A stretch of 64,000 nt of DNA. Source: Aeromicrobium erythreum. Lineage in GTDB: Bacteria > Actinomycetota > Actinomycetes > Propionibacteriales > Nocardioidaceae. Below, piece after piece: positions 17,167-24,392 of this stretch (within the stretch, counting starts at the first letter, position 1; each line of letters opens with the position of its first letter). The position numbers were made by a program, and so were the translations under genes. The stretch is from assembly GCF_001509405.1 (NCBI RefSeq), contig NZ_CP011502.1, positions 124,001 through 188,000 of the forward strand, written 5' to 3'. Under the pieces are notes generated by a model. That model was not told the origin of the DNA, ran no database searches, and saw nothing but the letters and a program-made list of their open reading frames with translations.

Positions 17167-17919
17167 TCAGTCCTTCGCGAACCGCGCGGCGAAGCGCTCG
17201 AACTCCGGGCTCGACAGCGACTCCGCCTGGAACTGCGCCTCGACGTCGAGCGACGTGGCCGCGTCCGACGTCGCCGCGACGCGCAGCGACTGCTTGACGT
17301 GCGCCATGAGCGTCGGGTTGCGCTCGCACCAGCCGAGCGCGACGTCGCGGGCGCGGGTCTGGGCGTCGTCGGCGATCTCCTGGGCGATGCCGAGACGCAG
17401 GGCGTCGTCGGCGGTGATGACGTCGCTGGCGTACAGCGCGGCAGCAGTGTTGGCCGAGCCGATCCGCTGCGTCAGCATCCACGTGCAGCCGCCGCCGGGG
17501 TGCAGGCCGATCTGCGTGAACGTTGGGCCGAACCCGGCGCGGGGTCCGGCGACGATGACGTCGCAGGCGAGCGCGATGTTGAGGCCGGCGCCGACGGCCG
17601 GTCCGTGCACGGCCGCGATGGTGGGGATGGCGAGGTCGCGGATCGGCAGGAACGACGCGTAGACCTTCATGAGGTGCTCGCGCAGCTCGTCGACGGGCCG
17701 CGTGCGGTCGCCGAACAGGTTGGTCACGTTCGCGCCGGAGCAGAACGCGCGTCCCGCGCCGGTCACGAGCAGCGCGCGGGCGTGCTCGTCGGCCGCCACG
17801 GTGGCCACCGCGTCGCGCAGCTCGTCGAGCAGGGGCCAGTCGAGGGCGTTGAGCCGCTCCGGGTCGTTCAGCGTGATGGTCCGCAGCGGACCGTCGGACT
17901 GCAGCAGCACGAAGGACAT
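17167..17919 (-). CDS. Enoyl-CoA hydratase/isomerase family protein
   Basis: A 250-residue crotonase-fold enzyme. The first oxyanion-hole block is GRAFCSGANVTNL and the second is VHGPAVGAGLNIALACD; the downstream block holds GPTFTQIGLHPGGG, where a Gly replaces the usual catalytic Glu of hydratases, so isomerase or another crotonase reaction is possible. ATG 17919 is set by TACCGT 6 nt upstream. It may act in fatty-acid or branched-chain acyl-CoA breakdown but stands alone. Confidence 0.82.
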   Translation of the reverse strand: MSFVLLQSDGPLRTITLNDPERLNALDWPLLDELRDAVATVAADEHARALLVTGAGRAFCSGANVTNLFGDRTRPVDELREHLMKVYASFLPIRDLAIPTIAAVHGPAVGAGLNIALACDVIVAGPRAGFGPTFTQIGLHPGGGCTWMLTQRIGSANTAAALYASDVITADDALRLGIAQEIADDAQTRARDVALGWCERNPTLMAHVKQSLRVAATSDAATSLDVEAQFQAESLSSPEFERFAARFAKD

Positions 17920-17925
17920 GCGGGC

Positions 17926-17931
17926 ACGGTA
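17926..17931 (-). promoter_or_regulatory. -10 box TACCGT, leaderless promoter of the crotonase gene
   Basis: On the minus strand TACCGT ends 6 nt before ATG 17919. Confidence 0.5.
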
Positions 17932-17941
17932 GCGGCCGGCG

Positions 17942-18631
17942 CTACAGGGCGCGTCGCACGACCTCGGCCATGCCGGCGTACCCGCGGTCGTTGGGGTGGA
18001 AGCGGTCCTCGGCGAGACGTCCCCGCCAGTCGCGCATGTGCGGCACGCGGAAGTCGGCCACGCGGATCTCGCCGCGGCGGGCCCGGGCGTCGACGACCCG
18101 GTTGAAGGCGACGGCCGAACGCTGCAGGCCCGGCTGCGTCGCCACGACCGTGCCGCGCGGGACGGCGTCGAGCAGCTGCTCGGTCGCGGCCGGCAGGCGG
18201 CGGCTCCAGCGCGGGCTCATGAGGTCGTTGTTGCCGATGAGCAGGGTCACCAGCGCGACCTCGTGCCCGAGGGCACGCACCTGCTCGAGGGCGGGGAGCT
18301 GGCGGTCCAGGACGTCGAGCACGCGCGCGCCGTTGAACGACAGGTTGAGCACCGCGACGTCGCGCAGGGCCGACGGCGGGTCGCCGGCCAGCTGGCCCAC
18401 CCAGCCGCGGTCGGGCGCGCTCGCGCCGATGCCCTGGGTCATCGAGTCGCCGAGCGCGACCCACAGCGGACGACCGGAGCCGAGTGCGCGACGGTTCGCG
18501 TCCTCCCACCAGCGCGCGTAGGGCTCGACCTGCTCCATCACGCTGCGGACGCCGGGCAGGACCAGCGCCAGCTTGGAGACCACCGGGCCGGGCGGTCGTC
18601 CGCTGAGGTTGGAGTACTCGAACGTCGTCAC
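17942..18631 (-). CDS. SGNH/GDSL hydrolase
   Basis: A 229-residue esterase-type protein. Block I is GDSMTQGIG (61-69, nucleophile S63), block III is GNND (133-136) and block V is RFHPND near the C-terminus with the catalytic His. No clear signal peptide is seen, so it is probably cytoplasmic. GTG 18631 is chosen because residues upstream in the open frame do not look like the family and run back into the cupin promoter. It lies 22 bp upstream of the enoyl-CoA hydratase gene. Confidence 0.8.
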   Translation of the reverse strand: MTTFEYSNLSGRPPGPVVSKLALVLPGVRSVMEQVEPYARWWEDANRRALGSGRPLWVALGDSMTQGIGASAPDRGWVGQLAGDPPSALRDVAVLNLSFNGARVLDVLDRQLPALEQVRALGHEVALVTLLIGNNDLMSPRWSRRLPAATEQLLDAVPRGTVVATQPGLQRSAVAFNRVVDARARRGEIRVADFRVPHMRDWRGRLAEDRFHPNDRGYAGMAEVVRRAL

Positions 18632-18735
18632 GCGCCCAGTGAACCAACGGGCCCGTGGTCGCGCAGGTCGCGTGAGCGGGCTCACGGCTCCAGCAGACCT
18701 CGGAGACCAGAGGTTTTCGCGCAGGTCATGCCGAC

Positions 18736-18774
18736 GAAACACCGACTGTGTTTCATCGTAGGCAACAAAGTTTC
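18736..18774. promoter_or_regulatory. GAAACAC dyad and GTTTC repeats in the dimethylamine-cluster promoter
   Basis: GAAACAC-CGACT-GTGTTTC (18736-18754) is a perfect 7+5+7 dyad; a further GTTTCGTCG lies at 18770. GTTTCATCG at 18750 also occurs at 3230 and 3866. The spacing only weakly fits GlnR. Confidence 0.45.
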
Positions 18775-18804
18775 GTCGCAAGAATCAACGATCCGGAGGG
18801 TGTC

Positions 18805-19188
18805 ATGACCGCCGACACGCAGACCGCCACGTCCGTCCCACCTTTCCGCGTGACCGCGGACGGCCACGTCGGGCTGCCTCCCATGAACGTCGGCAGCACG
18901 CTCGGCTTCATCGGCGACGTCTACGAGAACCCCGACGACAGCGTCATGTGCTCCGGGTACTTCGAGCTGCTGCACACCGACGCGCCGCTCGAGTACGTCT
19001 ACGACTACGACGAGATGAAGGTCGTGCTCGAGGGCGAGCTCCACCTCGTCAACCTCGACACCGGGCAGGAGCTCGTCGCACGCCGTCACGACGCGATCTT
19101 CTTCCCGCGGGGCTCGCGCATCGGGTTCAGCACGCCCGACCGCGCCCTCGCCTTCTACACCGGGCACCGCGACGCGAGCCTGCTGTGA
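18805..19188 (+). CDS. Cupin protein (EutQ-like), first gene of the N-demethylase cluster
   Basis: A 127-residue single cupin: LEYVYDYDEMKVVLEGELHL and the later HDAIFFPRGSRIGF form the two cupin blocks, resembling ethanolamine-utilisation EutQ cupins rather than metal-rich dioxygenases. ATG 18805 follows GGAGGG. Its stop overlaps the start of the DmmA-like gene (GTGA), so the genes are translationally coupled. Its exact job in amine oxidation is unknown. Confidence 0.75.
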   Translation: MTADTQTATSVPPFRVTADGHVGLPPMNVGSTLGFIGDVYENPDDSVMCSGYFELLHTDAPLEYVYDYDEMKVVLEGELHLVNLDTGQELVARRHDAIFFPRGSRIGFSTPDRALAFYTGHRDASLL

Positions 19189-19724
19189 ACCCAGCCCTCG
19201 AGCTCACCAGCGTCCCGGCGTGGGCGGTCCGACCGTCGACGCCGCCGTGCGACCCCACGGCCACGGCGTGCACGGCCGTGGCCGTCGGACCCGACGCCGT
19301 CGACGTCGCGACGACGTGGCTCGACGAGGCCGTCGCGCCCGGACGTCTGCACGCCGCCGACGACACCGACGAGGCGCTGGCCGTCGTCGACGCCGAGCTC
19401 GCCGAGGCGCGGGTCGGCTGGCGACTCCTGGTGGCCGGTCCGCTGACGGCGGTCCTGCCGCTGCGCGCCCACGGCCTCGCCGGCGGCCTCGTCGACGCCG
19501 AGCTCGCGGTGGCCACCACGAGCACCGAGGAGCTGCCCGTCGCGTGCGCCCACTGCGCTGCCGTCACCTGGGCCCCCACGCACGTCGGGGGCGTCGTCGC
19601 CTGCACCGGGTGCGAGCGACGGCTCGTCGTGCACCACCACGTCTCCCGCCGGCAGGGGACCTTCCTCGGCTTCCAGGTCGACGCGGAACGGTGGGAGACG
19701 GGGCAGTGGGAGGAGGGGGCGTGA
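19185..19724 (+). CDS. dmmA: Dimethylamine monooxygenase subunit DmmA-like protein
   Basis: A 179-residue protein whose C-terminal third holds two CxxC pairs (C121/C124 and C140/C143) followed by HHHVSRRQGTFLGF, the pattern I associate with the DmmA family. The zinc- or iron-ribbon probably passes electrons or supports assembly of the haem monooxygenase encoded by the next two genes. Start GTG and stop TGA overlap both neighbours. The N-terminal half is poorly conserved. The family name is from memory, so the lettering of subunits may differ between sources. Confidence 0.65.
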   Translation: MNPALELTSVPAWAVRPSTPPCDPTATACTAVAVGPDAVDVATTWLDEAVAPGRLHAADDTDEALAVVDAELAEARVGWRLLVAGPLTAVLPLRAHGLAGGLVDAELAVATTSTEELPVACAHCAAVTWAPTHVGGVVACTGCERRLVVHHHVSRRQGTFLGFQVDAERWETGQWEEGA

Positions 19725-20668
19725 GCGCGGCCCTCGACCTCGTCGTGGCCGCCGTCGACGACACCGTGCCCGGCGTCCGGTCGGTGCGGCTCGTCCGGCC
19801 CGACGGAGGGGCCCTGCCCGGGTTCACGCCCGGCAGTCACGTCGTCGTGACGTGCGGACCTCCCGGCGCCCCCGGCAACGCGTACTCCCTGACCGGCGAC
19901 TCCGTCGCCCCGCGCGCCTACACGATCTCGGTGCTGCGCCTCGACGCCGGCCGCGGCGGCTCGCGCTGGGTGCACGCCCTGACCACCGGCGACCGGGTGG
20001 AGGTGACGCCGCCCCGCTCGGCGTTCCCGCCCGTGCTCGCCGCGCGTCGGCACCTGCTCGTGGCCGGCGGCATCGGGGTCACCCCGATCCTGTCGCACCT
20101 GCGCAGCGCGGTGCGGTGGGGACGCGACGTCGAGGTGCTGTACGCGCACCGACCCGGCGCGGCGGCCCACCTCGACGACCTGCGCGACCTCGCCGGCGAC
20201 GCCCTCACCTGCCTCACCGACCGGACCACCCTCGGCGACCACCTCCAGCGCCGCCTCGCCGACCAGCCGGTCGGCACCCACCTCTACACGTGCGGCCCGG
20301 CCGGGTTCATGGACACCGTCACGCTGGCCGCCCGACGTCTCGGCTGGCCCGACGAGCGCATCCACGTGGAGCACTTCGGCGTCGACGACCTCGACCCCGG
20401 CGAGCCCTTCGAGGCCGTCCTCCGGGCGTCGGGCCGCACCGTGCCCGTCCCGTCGGGCACGAGCCTGCTCGACGCGCTCGAGGGCGCCGGGCTGTCGGTG
20501 CCGAACCTGTGCCGCCAGGGCGTCTGCGGCGAGTGCCGGGTGCCCGTGGCCGCCGGCACGCCGCTGCACCGCGACCTCGTCCTCACCGACGCCGAGAAGG
20601 CCGCCGCCGACACGCTCCTGTGCTGCGTGTCGCGGGCCGCCGACGACCGACTGGAGCTCGACCTGTGA
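19721..20668 (+). CDS. PDR/VanB-type ferredoxin reductase, DmmB-like
   Basis: A 315-residue electron-transfer protein with three parts: a flavin domain (PGSHVVVTC, then RAYTISVLRL), an NAD-binding domain (LVAGGIGVTPILSHL near 105-120) and a C-terminal plant-type 2Fe-2S domain with CRQGVCGEC and a following CC. It should carry electrons from NAD(P)H to the DUF3445 haem protein. It starts at GTG 19721 inside the DmmA stop and its own stop overlaps the next GTG. Confidence 0.82.
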   Translation: MSAALDLVVAAVDDTVPGVRSVRLVRPDGGALPGFTPGSHVVVTCGPPGAPGNAYSLTGDSVAPRAYTISVLRLDAGRGGSRWVHALTTGDRVEVTPPRSAFPPVLAARRHLLVAGGIGVTPILSHLRSAVRWGRDVEVLYAHRPGAAAHLDDLRDLAGDALTCLTDRTTLGDHLQRRLADQPVGTHLYTCGPAGFMDTVTLAARRLGWPDERIHVEHFGVDDLDPGEPFEAVLRASGRTVPVPSGTSLLDALEGAGLSVPNLCRQGVCGECRVPVAAGTPLHRDLVLTDAEKAAADTLLCCVSRAADDRLELDL

Positions 20669-21657
20669 CCACCCAGCCCAGCGTGGACCGCGCCCTCGTC
20701 GCCGGCTTCCCCTTCCCGTTCCCCACCGACCGCTACCGCTACTCCACGAACGTCGAGCCGGCACCGCGCGTCGTCAGCACCCCCGCCGGGCAGTGGGGCG
20801 CGAGCCTCGTCGACGTCGACGGCGAGTACCACCGCGAGCTCGACGAGCGCGCCGCCGTCCTCGAGCGCGACCCCAGCCGCTACGCGGTGCTCGACCACAT
20901 GGCGCCCGCCTGCTGGGACACGATGCTCACGCTCATGCGCGAGCTGGCCGCCGCCTACCCCGACGTCATGAGCCTCGACGGCGACGGACCGTCGTACGTC
21001 TGGACCAACCGCCTCTTCGACGTCGAGCAGCCGTTCACGTACGCGCAGCCGTCGACGCTGCCCGACGAGCCGCTGCGCTACGTCGCCTCCCAGGTGCAGG
21101 AGGATCTCGTGCTGCTCGACCAGCGCGACGGCGACCTGTGGGGCGACGCCGGCCTGGTGACGTTCGCCGCCGACTGGTCGTTCGGCTTCGACGTCGGCAT
21201 GTCGTTCCTGGAGATCCACGGCCCCGTGCCGCGCCTGCGCGAGACCGGCGTCATCACCCGCGCCCGCGAGTTCATCATGCGGCTCCAGCCGGGCGCGCCG
21301 TACCGGCGGACGAACTGGACGCTCACCGTCGGACGCCGGCTCGACGTGTCGACCGAGCGGTACCCCGAGTGGGGGCCGGACCGGCCGCGCATGCTGACCG
21401 TCGACGACGTGACGTTCGGCCGCGAGGTGCACCTGCGCACCGAGGTGCAGCACCTGGTGCGCCTCGAGGAGTCCGGCGCGGTGCTGTTCCTCATCCGCAC
21501 CTACCTGCTGCCGTTCGAGGAGCTCGCACGTGTGGAGCCGTGGCGGGCCACCACGGCGGCCGTGCTGGCCGACCTCCCCGACGACATCGCCGACTACAAG
21601 GGCATCGCCGGCTACCGCGACCGCGCCGTCGACTGGCTGCACGCGCACGCGCCCTGA
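20665..21657 (+). CDS. Haem-dependent oxidative N-demethylase family protein (DUF3445), DmmC-like
   Basis: A 330-residue DUF3445 protein, the likely catalytic haem subunit that demethylates dimethylamine or a related secondary amine. Typical blocks are FPFPTDRYRYSTNVEP at the start, LVTFAADWSFGFDVGMSFLEIHGPVP in the middle and LQPGAPYRRTNWTLTVGRRLD later. GTG 20665 overlaps the reductase stop. The gene order cupin, CxxC protein, reductase, DUF3445, Amt, GlnK fits a secondary-amine nitrogen-scavenging pathway. The true substrate is inferred. Confidence 0.8.
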   Translation: MTTQPSVDRALVAGFPFPFPTDRYRYSTNVEPAPRVVSTPAGQWGASLVDVDGEYHRELDERAAVLERDPSRYAVLDHMAPACWDTMLTLMRELAAAYPDVMSLDGDGPSYVWTNRLFDVEQPFTYAQPSTLPDEPLRYVASQVQEDLVLLDQRDGDLWGDAGLVTFAADWSFGFDVGMSFLEIHGPVPRLRETGVITRAREFIMRLQPGAPYRRTNWTLTVGRRLDVSTERYPEWGPDRPRMLTVDDVTFGREVHLRTEVQHLVRLEESGAVLFLIRTYLLPFEELARVEPWRATTAAVLADLPDDIADYKGIAGYRDRAVDWLHAHAP

Positions 21658-21744
21658 ACCCCCCGACCCCGGACCGACCCCCCGGTCCGGCGCGACGTCC
21701 CGCCCGGGGCGTCGTCACCACCCCCCACCCGAGGAGGTCTGTCG

Positions 21745-22986
21745 ATGACCGCAGCCGACGTGGCGTGGATGCTCGCCGCATTCGCCGTCGTCCTGATCAT
21801 GTTCCCCGGCATCGCGCTGTTCTACGGAGGCATGGTCGGGCCGAGGAACGCCCTGAACATGCTGATGATGTGCATGAGCACGCTCGCCGTCGTGTCCGTC
21901 CTGTACGTGCTCTACGGCCACGGCGTGGTCGTCGGCGACAGCCTCGGCGGCTGGCGCGTGATCGGCGACCCGCTGCAGCACCTGGGCTGGACGGGCATCT
22001 ACGACGATCCCGGTGACGGGTCGATCATCGACCCCTACTGGTTCTCCTTCTACGTGCTGTTCGCCGCGATCACGGTCGCGATCGTCGCGTCGGCGGCCGT
22101 CGGACGCATGAAGTTCTCCGCGTGGCTCGTGTTCTCGGGCGTGTGGCTCACGCTCGTGTACCTCCCGCTGGGCCACCAGGTGTTCGCGTTCGACGGCGAG
22201 GACACGAAGGGCGGCTGGCTGCGCAACGTCGTCCAGCTGCACGACTACGCGGGCGGCACGGCCGTGCACATGTCGGCCGGGTTCGGGGCGCTCGCGCTGG
22301 CGCTCGTGCTCGGCAAGCGTCGCACCGTGCAGATGCGGCCCCACAACCTGCCGATCGTCCTCGTCGGCGTCGGCATGCTGTGGATGGGCTGGATCGGCTT
22401 CAACGGCGGCACGGCCGGCGGCGCGAACTTCCTCGCCCAGTTCGCGATCATGTCGACGTTGCTCGCCGGCTGCACCGGCATGATCGGGTTCTGCCTCGTC
22501 GAGCGGGTGCGCGACGGGCACGCCACCACCCTCGGGATGTGCTCGGGCGTGATCGCCGGGCTCGTCGGCATCACCCCGTCGGCGGACGCCGTCGACGCGC
22601 TCGGTGCGCTGTTCGTCGGGTTCGCGTCGGGCGCGGTCGTCGCGTGGGCGGTCACGTGGAAGTCGCGGCTGGGGATCGACGAGTCGCTCGACGCGTTCGC
22701 GGTGCACGGGATCGGCGGCATCGTCGGCTCGCTGTGCGTGGTGCTCATCGGCTTCGAGGGCGCACCGGCCGGCATCCGCGGCATCCTCCTCGGCGGCAGC
22801 TGGGACATCGTCTGGCGCGAGGTCGTGGGCATCGTCGTCGTGTCGGGCTACGCGTTCGTCGCGACGTACGTCATCGCGCGCGTGCTCGACCGGGTGATGG
22901 GCCTGCGGGCGCCGGAGGAGCACGAGCTCGAGGGCATGGACCTCACGCAGCACGCCGAGTCGGCGTACGACCTCGAGAGGACCTGA
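21745..22986 (+). CDS. amt: Ammonium transporter, Amt family
   Basis: A 413-residue channel with about 11 membrane helices. Family blocks are visible: FPGIALFYGGMVGPRNALNM near the start, HDYAGGTAVHMSAG around the first pore His and DAFAVHGIGGIVGSL around the second. It follows a GAGGAGG site. Amt proteins admit ammonium and methylammonium, so it fits the amine-oxidation genes just upstream, which release methylamine. A short GC-rich dyad (about 21674-21693) separates them. Confidence 0.92.
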   Translation: MTAADVAWMLAAFAVVLIMFPGIALFYGGMVGPRNALNMLMMCMSTLAVVSVLYVLYGHGVVVGDSLGGWRVIGDPLQHLGWTGIYDDPGDGSIIDPYWFSFYVLFAAITVAIVASAAVGRMKFSAWLVFSGVWLTLVYLPLGHQVFAFDGEDTKGGWLRNVVQLHDYAGGTAVHMSAGFGALALALVLGKRRTVQMRPHNLPIVLVGVGMLWMGWIGFNGGTAGGANFLAQFAIMSTLLAGCTGMIGFCLVERVRDGHATTLGMCSGVIAGLVGITPSADAVDALGALFVGFASGAVVAWAVTWKSRLGIDESLDAFAVHGIGGIVGSLCVVLIGFEGAPAGIRGILLGGSWDIVWREVVGIVVVSGYAFVATYVIARVLDRVMGLRAPEEHELEGMDLTQHAESAYDLERT

Positions 22987-22987
22987 C

Positions 22988-23326
22988 GTGAAGCTCGTGA
23001 CCGCCGTCGTCCAGCCGCACCGGCTCGACGACGTCAAGGAGGCGCTGACCGGGCTCGGCATGGCGGGGCTCACCGTCACGGAGGTGTCGGGCCATGGTGC
23101 GCAGAAGGGCCACGCGGAGGTGTACCGCGGCGCGGAGTACCGGGTGGATTTCCGGCCGAAGGTGCGGGTCGACGTGGTGGTCTCCGACGCCGACCTGGAG
23201 GCCGTGCTCGACGCGGTGACCGAGGCCGCCCGCACCGGGAGGATCGGCGACGGGAAGATCTGGGCGACCGACCTCGTGGAGGTCGTCCGGGTGCGGACGG
23301 GGGAGCGCGGTGAGTCGGCCGTCTGA
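22988..23326 (+). CDS. glnK: PII nitrogen regulatory protein
   Basis: A 112-residue PII protein. The T-loop holds EVYRGAEYRVDF with Y51 at the site modified in other PII proteins (adenylylated in several actinobacteria). The gene starts one base after the amt stop, the usual amt-glnK arrangement, in which PII binds and closes Amt when nitrogen is plentiful. A terminator hairpin follows at 23352. Confidence 0.92.
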   Translation: MKLVTAVVQPHRLDDVKEALTGLGMAGLTVTEVSGHGAQKGHAEVYRGAEYRVDFRPKVRVDVVVSDADLEAVLDAVTEAARTGRIGDGKIWATDLVEVVRVRTGERGESAV

Positions 23327-23351
23327 CGGCCGGCGCGCCCGTCGGGCGTGA

Positions 23352-23388
23352 GGAGCGCGGCGTCGCCCGGGGGTCGACGCCGTGCTCC
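23352..23388 (+). terminator. Stem-loop after the amt-glnK genes
   Basis: GGAGCGCGGCGTCG pairs with CGACGCCGTGCTCC (one internal mismatch) over a 9-nt loop, 25 bp after the glnK stop. Confidence 0.6.
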
Positions 23389-23434
23389 CCTCGTCGCCTG
23401 CGGCGCCCAGGGTCGGGTACCTTGGGCGTCACCG

Positions 23435-23505
23435 GCCGATGTAGCTCAATGGCAGAGCGCTTGCTTCCCAAGCAAGACACGCGGGTTCGATTCCCGTCAT
23501 CGGCT
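23435..23505 (+). tRNA. tRNA-Gly(CCC)
   Basis: A full cloverleaf is readable: acceptor GCCGATG/CATCGGC, D-stem GCTC/GAGC, anticodon stem CTTGC/GCAAG with loop TTCCCAA (anticodon CCC), and T-stem GCGGG/CCCGT with loop TTCGATT. The discriminator is T, as in tRNA-Gly, and CCA is not encoded. It reads the GGG glycine codon. Its last 13 bases plus CC recur twice downstream. Confidence 0.93.
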
Positions 23506-23541
23506 CCGAGCGCAGCGAGGAGTCGCTGACGGGAATCGAGT
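23480..23541 (+). repeat. Inverted copy of the tRNA-Gly T-arm forming a hairpin after the tRNA
   Basis: TCGATTCCCGTCA inside the tRNA is matched by its exact complement TGACGGGAATCGA at about 23528-23540. The two halves can pair across some 27 nt, so the tRNA transcript could end in or be folded by this stem. Confidence 0.6.
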
Positions 23542-23693
23542 CGGGCCCCCTGCGCGGCGAAGCCGCCGAACTTGGGATCCCGTCATCGGCTCCATCGCGC
23601 CGAAGGCGCTCTGTTGCCGATGCGTCATCGAGTCGGGCCCCCTGCGCGGCGAAGCCGCCGGTCTTGGGATCCCGTCATCGGCTCCATCGCGAG
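23534..23693 (+). repeat. Two 66-bp direct repeats, each ending in the tRNA-Gly 3' end
   Basis: Copies at about 23535-23600 and 23628-23693 differ at two adjacent bases and each contains CCCGTCATCGGCTCC (23579-23593 and 23671-23685), identical to the tRNA 3' end at 23493-23507. Spacing of the three 15-mers is 86 and 92 bp. No integrase or phage gene is near. The gap 23506-23824 holds only these repeats and the palindrome at 23775. Confidence 0.7.
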
Positions 23694-23774
23694 GCGTGGC
23701 CACCTGTCGGTCGGCTCGGCGCCGTCACCCCCACGGAAACCGGCTCCCCCCCACGCAAGATTCCCGTGGTTGGT

Positions 23775-23806
23775 GCCGGTTTGCGTGGGGCCCCACGCAA
23801 ACCGGC
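23775..23806. repeat. Perfect 32-bp palindrome (copy 3 of the GTTTGCGTGGGG family)
   Basis: Arm GCCGGTTTGCGTGGGG is followed without a loop by its exact complement. The inner 24 bp are identical to 7433-7456, some 16 kb away. A degenerate half copy lies just upstream (about 23747-23762). Confidence 0.7.
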
Positions 23807-23824
23807 GCGCGCCGAGAGGCGCGA

Positions 23825-24220
23825 TCAGCCGTCGGACTCGCGCTCGAGGAGCGCGAGGAACTCGTCGGCCATCGCGAGCTGGCGCTCGAGCTTCTCCCGT
23901 CGGGCGACGGCATCGGCGCGGACCTGGGCCAGGTGGGCGCGCGCGTCGTCCGGTGATCCCGTGCCCCGCAGGGCCTCGAGGTCGGCCATCACGGCCTTCA
24001 TCTCCTCGATCGAGAAGCCGAGGGGCTTCATCCGGCGGATGACGAGGATCTTCTCGACGTCGTCCTCGGTGTACAGCCGGAAGCCGCCCTCGGTGCGGCC
24101 CGACGGGTGCAGGAGGCCGACCTCCTCCCAGTGGCGCAGGCTGCGCAGCGACAGCTCGGTCCGTGCGGCGACCTCGCCGATCTGCATGAACGCCGACGCG
24201 TCACCGCTGCCGTCCGTCAT
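23825..24220 (-). CDS. MerR family transcriptional regulator
   Basis: A 131-residue MerR protein: winged helix FMQIGEVAARTELSLRSLRHWEEVGLL at about 11-37, then the RLYTEDD wing and a long dimer helix. The C-terminal part is short and lacks the Cys pattern of metal sensors. It is divergent from the SulP gene, and a 20-bp perfect palindrome (24255-24274) lies between them, which is the expected operator. The inducer is unknown. Confidence 0.85.
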   Translation of the reverse strand: MTDGSGDASAFMQIGEVAARTELSLRSLRHWEEVGLLHPSGRTEGGFRLYTEDDVEKILVIRRMKPLGFSIEEMKAVMADLEALRGTGSPDDARAHLAQVRADAVARREKLERQLAMADEFLALLERESDG

Positions 24221-24254
24221 CCGTGACCATCCTCACCGCTCGCGACGTCGAACT

Positions 24255-24274
24255 CTACCCTCACGTGAGGGTAG
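24255..24274. promoter_or_regulatory. MerR-type 20-bp perfect palindrome
   Basis: CTACCCTCAC followed by GTGAGGGTAG lies between the divergent merR and sulP genes. MerR proteins act at such dyads inside overlong promoter spacers; it probably controls one or both genes. Confidence 0.65.
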
Positions 24275-24392
24275 GGTTCAGTGCAGACCTTCGACGGCAC
24301 GAGCCGTCCCGCCCATGGTGCCGCACGCCGCGCCCGGGCCCTCCCCACCACCTCCCCGACCAGGCGCCGACCGTCGCGCGCCCAGGAGCCCC

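Noticed and set aside
23348-23956. Open frames through the tRNA and its repeats
   Set aside because: They read the tRNA and repeats as codons, with no start signals or homology.
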